NCBI GenBank assembly: GCA_964508765.1
Contig: CAZDVD010000038.1
Coordinates: 1 to 22,385, forward strand
Direction of reading: 5' to 3'
Length of the DNA: 22,385 nt
Source: JABMPR01 sp964508765
Lineage (GTDB): Bacteria; Fidelibacterota; UBA8477; JABMPR01
The translations under genes and the position numbers were made by a program. The notes below the pieces were generated by a model, which had not been told where the DNA came from, made no database searches, and worked only from the letters and a program-made list of their open reading frames with translations. Shown here piece after piece: positions 7,712-13,891 of this stretch; position 1 is the stretch's first letter, and the number at the start of each line of letters is the position of its first letter.

Positions 7712-8748
7712 AACAATTATCAAAGTGCTTACTCTTGGGCTTGTGTGTTATCATCCCTTGGCGGTCCGTTCAAACCAATCCCATAGCCATAAAGTTCTTC
7801 TCTGAGCTTCAGCTTGAGGGTGAAACCCGCATGGGGTGGTCCATCGAATTAGTCGTCATGTGGTCAGAAGACTCCACCATGGATGGCTGGTACCTCACCA
7901 CTTCAAACGATACATCAATGCTTGATTCTGGCATAGCCTTAGGTGAGGGTGCCTTTATAATCCTTGATGCAGGAAGCCTCCATACACCCTTGTCTCTGTC
8001 AGCATCTGGCGAGATAGTCACCCTCTTCAACAGTTCAGGTCAATGGATGGATGAGCTGCGTTATGGTGATGTTGAAAATACCGAAACTCCCAGTCCACCA
8101 GAGGGTTATAGCATTTGTCTGGATTACGATTTGTCGCACTATTGGTACCTGGATAGTTCGCCCACTTTGGGAAGCGAAAATGATACCGATGGAGCCATGT
8201 GCACCATTGAAGGATATGTCTATAATGAAGCTGGAAATCCCTTCGAGGGTGTTGACGTACGACATGCCATGACAACCCATGAAATGGATTCAGTTTACGT
8301 GACTACGGATGCTTCAGGTTTCTATACTATCGAGAGAAAAGCGAGAAGTTTATATTTTCAGATCTCGACGACAGGATACCAGGAGGCTGATACCGCATTC
8401 CAGACCTGGCCCAATACCACACATCAGGTTGACTTCCAATTGAGAACCCTGGTGGGAATCGATGATAGAGAGGTTCACATTCCAGAACAGTTTGAGCTCA
8501 TGCAGAACTATCCCAACCCATTTAATGCATCCACATCGATTCAGTTTGGCTTGCCGACCTCCAGCCAGGTCCGTATTGATGTGCTGAAACTTGATGGTAG
8601 CCATGTTGCCAATGTCTTGGACAAGACGATGTCGCCGGGCAATCACACCCTTTCCTGGGATGCTGCCAATTTATCAAGTGGTATATATGTTTATACAATG
8701 AAGGCTGGAGACATAAACATAACCAGAAAAATGATACTTTTAAAGTAG
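7708..8748 (+). CDS. Secreted LTD-like/carboxypeptidase-regulatory-like protein with T9SS sorting domain
   Basis: This is a 346-residue secreted protein. After a signal peptide (about 1-22) comes an LTD (lamin-tail)-like domain at about 25-155, with DGWYLT, GEIVTLFNSSGQ and YWYLDSSPTLGSEND. A carboxypeptidase-regulatory-like beta-sandwich follows at about 165-245 (IEGYVYNEAGNPFEGVDV). The C-terminal type IX secretion sorting domain starts with QNYPNPFN (about 266-273) and ends RKMILLK. Such domains direct export through the T9SS in Bacteroidetes and relatives. The ATG at 7708 is preferred over 7693: it forms an ATGA overlap with the preceding stop and has GGGGG upstream. No catalytic residues were recognised, so a surface or adhesion role is inferred. 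Confidence 0.85.
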   Translation: MKQLSKCLLLGLCVIIPWRSVQTNPIAIKFFSELQLEGETRMGWSIELVVMWSEDSTMDGWYLTTSNDTSMLDSGIALGEGAFIILDAGSLHTPLSLSASGEIVTLFNSSGQWMDELRYGDVENTETPSPPEGYSICLDYDLSHYWYLDSSPTLGSENDTDGAMCTIEGYVYNEAGNPFEGVDVRHAMTTHEMDSVYVTTDASGFYTIERKARSLYFQISTTGYQEADTAFQTWPNTTHQVDFQLRTLVGIDDREVHIPEQFELMQNYPNPFNASTSIQFGLPTSSQVRIDVLKLDGSHVANVLDKTMSPGNHTLSWDAANLSSGIYVYTMKAGDINITRKMILLK

Positions 8749-8965
8749 ACCGAGTGCTACACCATGATCTATCAATGACGTTTCTCGGCATGTAACGATT
8801 TGATACAGTTTAAATTATATTTTGTAGATATTGGTTTTAGTTATACTTAAAACACTTGGTCTGAAAATTAAAACTTGAGTAGTCTAAAATAAATCAAGCC
8901 CTTCCTCTGAAGTGATTTGAATTGAACCATACAAATAAAACTGTAACACTCAATCAGGACAAAGG
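8749..8965. other. AT-rich intergenic region
   Basis: These 217 bases contain no recognisable gene. The sequence around 8808-8900 is very AT-rich and probably includes the promoter of the downstream methyltransferase gene, but I cannot pick a convincing -35/-10 or FCB-type -33/-7 pair. No clear terminator hairpin was found after the T9SS cargo gene. Confidence 0.4.
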
Positions 8966-9715
8966 ATGAAGAAGTTCAAAACCATTTTGTTTCTCGTCAG
9001 TCTGTTCTTGCTGGCAGTTTGTGTTTTAACTGACGATCTGTTTAAGGGAGATATTGCCCCGAGCTTGTTAGGGTCAGATTTTGAAACACAAAGACGAAAG
9101 ATGGTTGAACAGCAGATAAGAAAACGGGGAATAAAGGACTCAGACATTTTGGACGCTTTTCTCAAGGTTCCGCGGCATTGCTTTGTCCCGGATGAATTGA
9201 TATATCTCGCCTATAGCGATCAACCCCTACCCATTGGTGAAGAGCAAACCATTTCACAACCCTATATCGTCGCCTTCATGACTGACGCGCTACATTTGTC
9301 ACCTCAGGATAAAATTTTAGAGATTGGGACTGGCTCTGGTTATCAAGCAGCCATCCTGGGTGAGATATGCGATAGCGTATTTACGATTGAAATTATTGCC
9401 TCACTGGGGAATCGGGCAAAACTTCTCCTGGAGGAGTTAGGCTATGAAAATATCAAAGTAAAAATTGGAGATGGCTATCAGGGCTGGGAAACATACGCAC
9501 CCTTTGATGCGATCATCGTTACCTGTGCCCCAACCCAGGTGCCCACCCCCATAAAAAACCAGTTAAAAGAAGGCGGGCGGATGGTCATCCCCGTCGGTTC
9601 TTTATATCGTCAGAATCTGGTGCTTCTGCGCAAGGTGAATAATCAATTGATTGAAGAAAAAATATTGCCGGTATTATTCGTTCCCATGGTGGATACGTCA
9701 GGAAAAACATATTGA
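8966..9715 (+). CDS. pcm: Protein-L-isoaspartate O-methyltransferase, exported form
   Basis: This SAM-dependent enzyme methylates isoaspartyl residues in damaged proteins to start their repair. The 249-residue chain has the PIMT hallmarks: VPRHCFVP (about 68-75), TISQPYIVAFM (about 95-105), SAM motif I ILEIGTGSGYQAAIL (117-131), and the GDGYQGW and PFDAIIVTCAP segments. Unlike cytosolic PIMT it carries about 20 hydrophobic N-terminal residues (MKKFKTILFLVSLFLLAVC), so it is likely exported or membrane-anchored. SAM supply outside the cytoplasm would then be a puzzle. The start has AGGACAAAGG directly upstream and a standard signal n-region. It appears monocistronic. Confidence 0.9.
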   Translation: MKKFKTILFLVSLFLLAVCVLTDDLFKGDIAPSLLGSDFETQRRKMVEQQIRKRGIKDSDILDAFLKVPRHCFVPDELIYLAYSDQPLPIGEEQTISQPYIVAFMTDALHLSPQDKILEIGTGSGYQAAILGEICDSVFTIEIIASLGNRAKLLLEELGYENIKVKIGDGYQGWETYAPFDAIIVTCAPTQVPTPIKNQLKEGGRMVIPVGSLYRQNLVLLRKVNNQLIEEKILPVLFVPMVDTSGKTY

Positions 9716-9823
9716 AGTGCTTGACAAGTAAAACAGTCGAGGACATCTTCACTCACTTTTCAGATTCATTAACAACGAGATACATCGACATGCTGTAAAC
9801 CTTTCAATAAGAAAGAATAGGCC

Positions 9824-11050
9824 ATGGAAAAAGATCAATTCAGAGTCTACGGATACCGCTGGGTCGTGCTTTCAGTTTTTATGCTGGTTATCGCCATGAA
9901 CCAGATGATGTGGATCAGTTTTGCACCCATTACCGGTCCCGCCGCGACCTTTTACGGTGTTTCTGATCTTCAAATCGGATTGTTATCCCTGATGTTTATG
10001 GTGGTTTATATTGTTGTCTCCGTACCGGCCTCGTGGATCATTGATACTTACGGGATTCGTGTTGCCGTGGGAATCGGGGCAGCTCTCACGGGGGTCTTTG
10101 GTCTCATGCGCGGGATGGTAGCCGATAATTATAACCTGGTTTTGATCGCTCAAATCGGAATTGCCGTGGGTCAGCCCTTTATTCTCAACGCTATTACCAC
10201 CGTGGCTGCACAATGGTTTCCCCTTCAACAGCGGGCCACAGCGGCTGGGTTGGGATCACTGGCCATGTATCTTGGAATTGTGTTAGGTCTTGTACTTACA
10301 CCCATCCTCACGCTACAGGCAGATATCCCCGGCATGCTCAAGATTTATGGCATTACTTCTCTGGTGGCCGCTATTGTGTTTTTCGCCCTGATTAAAAATC
10401 GACCCCCCACAGCGCCTTGCGCACCGGAACATGAAGAACGCTCCCTGGTGTATGATGGCCTTAAGGAGTCGCTGCGCAGGCCGACTTTTATAATTTTGTT
10501 GGTGATTTTCTTTATTGGATTGGGTGTCTTTAATGCAGTGACCACCTGGATTGAGGATATTGTGAGGCCCCGTGACCTTTCCATTATCCAGGCTGGCAAT
10601 ATTGGTGGCATCATGATTTTTGGAGGAATTCTTGGTGCAGTGGTGGTGCCCCTCATGTCAGACCATTACAAGAAACGAACCCCTTTTCTACGTGCTGCGG
10701 TGCTGGGTGCCACCCTGGGACTGGTGGGTATTACCTTTGCAGGGACTTATTGGTTGATTCTCTGCTCCGCTTTCGTCTTTGGTTTCTTTTTGCTCAGTGC
10801 CGGACCTTTGGGTTTTCAATATGGTGCCGAGGTTACCTATCCCGCTCCCGAAGGGACGTCCAATGGCCTGATGCTGCTTATGGGGCAAATTTCTGGCATT
10901 ATTATCATTCTGGCCATGGACATCTTTAAAAATCCTGTGACGGGATCCATGTCAGTTCCACTCAGCGTGCTCATTGGATTTATGTTCGTCGCTCTGATTC
11001 TGAGTACAAAGCTTAAAGAAGCCCGCAATGTCTCGGACCAGGGTAGCTGA
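9824..11050 (+). CDS. Major facilitator superfamily transporter
   Basis: This is a 408-residue secondary transporter with about twelve hydrophobic segments in two halves and a central cytoplasmic loop around residues 192-215. The N-terminal half has the conserved loop WIIDTYGIRVAVGIGA, corresponding to the MFS motif A region (D-x-G-R-like), and the second half repeats it at LMSDHYKKRTPFLRAA. The overall pattern (PITGPAATFYGVSDLQIGLLSLMFMVVYI) resembles the FLVCR/NNP-like branch of MFS, but the substrate cannot be read from the sequence. The next gene begins 34 bases after its stop and may share its transcript. No sugar- or nucleoside-specific motif links it to the downstream BMC locus. Confidence 0.85.
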   Translation: MEKDQFRVYGYRWVVLSVFMLVIAMNQMMWISFAPITGPAATFYGVSDLQIGLLSLMFMVVYIVVSVPASWIIDTYGIRVAVGIGAALTGVFGLMRGMVADNYNLVLIAQIGIAVGQPFILNAITTVAAQWFPLQQRATAAGLGSLAMYLGIVLGLVLTPILTLQADIPGMLKIYGITSLVAAIVFFALIKNRPPTAPCAPEHEERSLVYDGLKESLRRPTFIILLVIFFIGLGVFNAVTTWIEDIVRPRDLSIIQAGNIGGIMIFGGILGAVVVPLMSDHYKKRTPFLRAAVLGATLGLVGITFAGTYWLILCSAFVFGFFLLSAGPLGFQYGAEVTYPAPEGTSNGLMLLMGQISGIIIILAMDIFKNPVTGSMSVPLSVLIGFMFVALILSTKLKEARNVSDQGS

Positions 11051-11084
11051 GGATAATTTTCCAAAACTCAAAGGAGGAAACATT

Positions 11085-11618
11085 ATGAGAAAGACACGCA
11101 TCATAATAACAATGTTGCTAATGACGATCTCTCTTCAATCAGTCCATGCACAATTTTCAAAAGTGAAGCTCAAGGCTCCGAAGAAGCCCACCGTGGTGTA
11201 CAATCGCATGGATATCAAGTCTGTGAACATGAAGCGGGCGAATGTTGAGTTTGTGTATATCGTCGATAATCCCAACCCGTTCGGAGTTAAACATATTCAG
11301 GCTGACTACGAATTGTTTTTGAAGGGTAAACCTACTGCAAAGGGTAAAGATGTAAAGTTTACCATCCCGGCAAACAGCAAGCAGGAATTTATACTGCCTC
11401 TTGAGATAAAATATTTGGATGCCTTTAAGTCAGCTAAGGCACTAACCAAAGCCATAAGGACTGGGAAAAAGAGCATTCCCTTCCAGATGGATGTGACCTT
11501 TGAAATTGAAGTAAAGGTGCTCAAGTTTGAAGTTCCTATTACAGCCAAAGGTGATCTTCCCTTACCCAAGCCCGCCCAGAAGAAGATGAAATTGAAAAAG
11601 AAGAAGCTAAAACTATAG
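11085..11618 (+). CDS. Exported LEA14/WHy-domain-like protein
   Basis: This 177-residue protein has a signal peptide (MRKTRIIITMLLMTISLQSVHA, about 1-22) and one LEA type 2/WHy-like beta-sandwich domain. The recognisable parts are VEFVYIVDNPNPFGV, the DYELFLKG strand, KFTIPANSKQEFILPLEI and a late ITAKGDLPLP strand. Such domains are found in desiccation and stress proteins and in many exported bacterial proteins of unknown role. The C-terminus ends in a strikingly basic Lys-rich tail (KKMKLKKKKLKL), which could contact nucleic acid, anionic lipid or polysaccharide. The start at 11085 is chosen for its excellent AAAGGAGG; an in-frame ATG at 11028 would overlap the MFS gene and hide the signal peptide. 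Confidence 0.8.
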   Translation: MRKTRIIITMLLMTISLQSVHAQFSKVKLKAPKKPTVVYNRMDIKSVNMKRANVEFVYIVDNPNPFGVKHIQADYELFLKGKPTAKGKDVKFTIPANSKQEFILPLEIKYLDAFKSAKALTKAIRTGKKSIPFQMDVTFEIEVKVLKFEVPITAKGDLPLPKPAQKKMKLKKKKLKL

Positions 11619-11639
11619 ATCACTATCCTCAACATGCAG

Positions 11640-11727
11640 GAATAAAGCTCACAATACATAGGAATAGAGCTCAATTTCACAGATATTAGAGCTATAATAA
11701 CTATTAAATTGAGCTACAAAAAAAGGT
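11640..11727 (+). promoter_or_regulatory. Four AGCT motifs at exact 22-bp spacing upstream of the Fic gene
   Basis: AGCT occurs at 11646, 11668, 11690 and 11712, each exactly 22 bases from the next. The flanks are partly conserved: units 1 and 2 share GAATA-A/G-AGCTCA, and units 3 and 4 share A/T-T-A/G-AGCTA. Units 2 and 4 also form a perfect 10-bp inverted repeat (AGCTCAATTT at 11668-11677, AAATTGAGCT at 11706-11715). The array ends 10 bases before the start codon of the Fic protein, which itself has an N-terminal winged helix. A spacing close to two helical turns suggests cooperative binding of a regulator on one DNA face, possibly autoregulation. Confidence 0.5.
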
Positions 11728-11737
11728 TCTTGCCAAA

Positions 11738-12778
11738 ATGGTGGACGGGAAAACAACAGAAATCCTGGAGTTTGTGAGGGTACACTCCCTGTTATCGTCA
11801 AAGGCGATTCATGATGGGCTGGCTTCACAAATATCTTATGCGACAGTAAAGCGGGTTTTAACCCGGCTGGTCATCGAAAAGCTGGTGGTGGCTGTGGGTC
11901 AAGGCCGGGGACGGAAATATGAAATCGGTCCAGCCTACCAGTTGCTTTATCCGGTTAACCCTGCACAATATTTTGAAAAAGAAATCGACGAACGTGAGAT
12001 TAAACCAGGTTTCAATTTTACCCTGATCACAGAGGTGTTACACCAGGTTGATCTGTTTACCGTGACTGAACTGCAAGAATTGACTGGGCTTCAGCAGAAA
12101 TTTGAAACCAAGGTATCCGAGCTGTCCAGAGCTGAATATGGCAAAGAATATGAGCGGTTTGCCATTGACTTAAGTTGGAAATCATCTCAGATAGAGGGCA
12201 ATACCTATTCATTGTTAGAAACTGAGCTGCTGCTGAAAGAAAAGGTAACTGCCGCGGGCAAAACAAATGCTGAGGCCATGATGCTGCTCAATCATAAAGT
12301 GGCCCTTGACTTTGTTCTGGAAAATCCAGGCTATATATCGCCACTCAGCATCTCCAGCATAGAAGACATTCATAGCATGCTGGTAAAAGATTTGGATGTT
12401 GACCGGAATATTCGCAAACGAAGAGTGGGTATTTCAGGAACAAATTATAAACCCCTGGACAATGAGTTTCAGATCAAAGAAGCCCTGGGGGATATGTGTG
12501 AATTGATTAACAGCAAAGCAAGCGTGTTTGAGAAAGCCTTACTTGTGCTGGTTTTGATAGCATACATTCAGGCTTTTGGAGACGGCAACAAAAGAACGGC
12601 TCGCATTATAAGCAACGCGATATTGATGGGTAATGAATATTGCCCCATTTCTTATCGGACGATAGACTCTGTCGAATACAAAAAAGCCATGTTGATATTT
12701 TATGAGCAAAACAATATCAGTCTATTTAAAAAGATCTTTGTGGACCAGTTTGAATTCGCAGTTAATACCTATTTCTAA
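11738..12778 (+). CDS. Fic-domain protein with N-terminal winged helix and Gln in place of the catalytic His
   Basis: This 346-residue protein has an N-terminal winged helix-turn-helix (about 1-62), a linker and a Fic domain (about 130-346). Fic enzymes usually transfer AMP to a target protein hydroxyl using the motif HPFx(D/E)GNxxR. Here residues 278-286 read QAFGDGNKR, so the nucleotide-binding part is kept but the catalytic His is Gln (codon CAG) and Pro is Ala. An N-terminal inhibitory motif of class II Fic proteins, [S/T]xxxE[G/N], is present as S149SQIEG154. It may be a pseudo-enzyme, a DNA-binding regulator, or a branch with changed chemistry. AAGG lies 12 bases upstream of the ATG, after a periodic operator-like array. 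Confidence 0.88.
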   Translation: MVDGKTTEILEFVRVHSLLSSKAIHDGLASQISYATVKRVLTRLVIEKLVVAVGQGRGRKYEIGPAYQLLYPVNPAQYFEKEIDEREIKPGFNFTLITEVLHQVDLFTVTELQELTGLQQKFETKVSELSRAEYGKEYERFAIDLSWKSSQIEGNTYSLLETELLLKEKVTAAGKTNAEAMMLLNHKVALDFVLENPGYISPLSISSIEDIHSMLVKDLDVDRNIRKRRVGISGTNYKPLDNEFQIKEALGDMCELINSKASVFEKALLVLVLIAYIQAFGDGNKRTARIISNAILMGNEYCPISYRTIDSVEYKKAMLIFYEQNNISLFKKIFVDQFEFAVNTYF

Positions 12779-12897
12779 AGCTTGGGTAAGGGTAAACAAG
12801 ATGAACCCAGTCATCTACAGATTTACTTCGGGGCAATGAGCTTATTAGTTTGTGACAGGACATTTCCCCTTGCCCTACATGCTATTATACCTTATCT

Positions 12898-12932
12898 TGA
12901 ACACATGTCAACATCGAATGAACATATGTTCA
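12898..12932. promoter_or_regulatory. Tandem operator-like dyads upstream of the SorC/DeoR regulator
   Basis: A perfect 14-bp palindrome TGAACATATGTTCA lies at 12919-12932. A related imperfect dyad TGAACACATGTCA lies at 12898-12910. Their centres (12925.5 and 12905.5) are 20 bp apart, about two helical turns. The downstream site touches the AGGA ribosome binding site of the regulator gene (start 12940), and a TATTAT -10-like box lies upstream at 12883-12888. This fits autoregulation of the regulator and control of the whole BMC operon from this promoter. The site was not found again elsewhere in the window. Confidence 0.6.
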
Positions 12933-12939
12933 GGATAAT

Positions 12940-13890
12940 ATGCCCCAATTAACTGGAGATAGAAATTTGCTTTTGCTGGAGGCGGCCCGTCTCTATTATG
13001 AGCATAATCTCAATCAGGCACAGATTGCCAGCCGACTGGAAGTTTCCCGTCCAGGCGTTTCCCGTTTACTCCAGGAAGCCCGGAATGCAGGAATTGTCAA
13101 GATCCAGATCGTTGACCCGGGTGCCACAGGGACTCGACTTGAAGCAGCTCTCCGCGAAAAATATGCTCTCCGCCATGTTGTTGTGGTTCCTTCAGATCCC
13201 AGTGATGCAGTCTTGAAGTCCAGACTTGGCTCAGCTCTCATTAATCTTTTAGATTCCATACTCACTGAAAACACCACGCTGGGCGTTTCCTGGGGCTCAA
13301 CCCTCCAGGCGGCTACGGAACATCTCAAGCCCCGCTCTATAGAAAACATGACAGTGGTTCAGCTCAATGGTGGCGTTTCCAAAGCTGAGCTGGATACCCA
13401 TGCCAGCGAGATCGCCAGACGTATGGGCGATAACTATCACGCCATTCCATATTTACTCCCGCTACCAGCCATTGTGGATACAGCGGAACTCAAACAGGCC
13501 ATTACTTCTGACCGCCATATTGCCAAAACTTTAAAACTGGCCAGGGAAGCCGATATTGCCGCTTTTACCATTGGCGCCTTTGGATCCAAATCTGTTTTGG
13601 TCCAGGCCGATTATTTTGAAGAAGCCGAACTCCAGGCCCTCATTGAGCAGGGCGCTGTAGCCGATATCTGTTCACGGCTGATCAAAGCCGATGGCAGTAT
13701 TTGTTCCCCAGAACTGGATAAGCGTACCATTGGTATTGAGCTGGATGAACTCAAAGCCAAGTCTCATTCAATTGCCGTAGCAGGTGGAGCTGAAAAAGCC
13801 AGCGCCATTCGGGCTGGATTGGCCGGAGGCTATTTTGTCAGTCTGATTACAGACGAAGACGTTGCATCAACCCTACTGGGTGAGGATTAA
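12940..13890 (+). CDS. SorC/DeoR-family (Bacillus DeoR type) sugar-phosphate-sensing transcriptional regulator
   Basis: This 316-residue regulator has an N-terminal helix-turn-helix (about 20-45, NLNQAQIASRLEVSRPGVSRLL) followed by the SorC-type sugar-binding domain (about 58-316). The LGVSWGSTL-like segment (about 111-119) and IGAFG-like glycine loops are typical of this domain, which is a relative of phosphosugar isomerases. B. subtilis DeoR belongs to this family and responds to deoxyribose-5-phosphate, the substrate of the enzyme encoded next, so that ligand is inferred. It is the first gene of the BMC operon. Its stop is one base before the next start codon, and two operator-like dyads lie in its leader. 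AGGA precedes the ATG by five bases. Confidence 0.9.
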   Translation: MPQLTGDRNLLLLEAARLYYEHNLNQAQIASRLEVSRPGVSRLLQEARNAGIVKIQIVDPGATGTRLEAALREKYALRHVVVVPSDPSDAVLKSRLGSALINLLDSILTENTTLGVSWGSTLQAATEHLKPRSIENMTVVQLNGGVSKAELDTHASEIARRMGDNYHAIPYLLPLPAIVDTAELKQAITSDRHIAKTLKLAREADIAAFTIGAFGSKSVLVQADYFEEAELQALIEQGAVADICSRLIKADGSICSPELDKRTIGIELDELKAKSHSIAVAGGAEKASAIRAGLAGGYFVSLITDEDVASTLLGED

Positions 13891-13891
13891 C

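Noticed and set aside
9824..11050. MFS transporter as a sugar or nucleoside importer serving the BMC
   Set aside because: It is separated from the BMC locus by the LEA14-like and Fic genes, lacks the operator motif and has no substrate-specific signature.
11640..11727. The 22-bp periodic array considered as a CRISPR or iteron origin
   Set aside because: Units are too short and only the AGCT core is well conserved; no cas genes, spacer structure or replication initiator gene is near.
13862..13891. Longer start for the RpiB-DERA fusion at TTG 13862
   Set aside because: It would lie inside the regulator gene, and the ATG at 13892 has GAGGA upstream and begins exactly at the RpiB fold.
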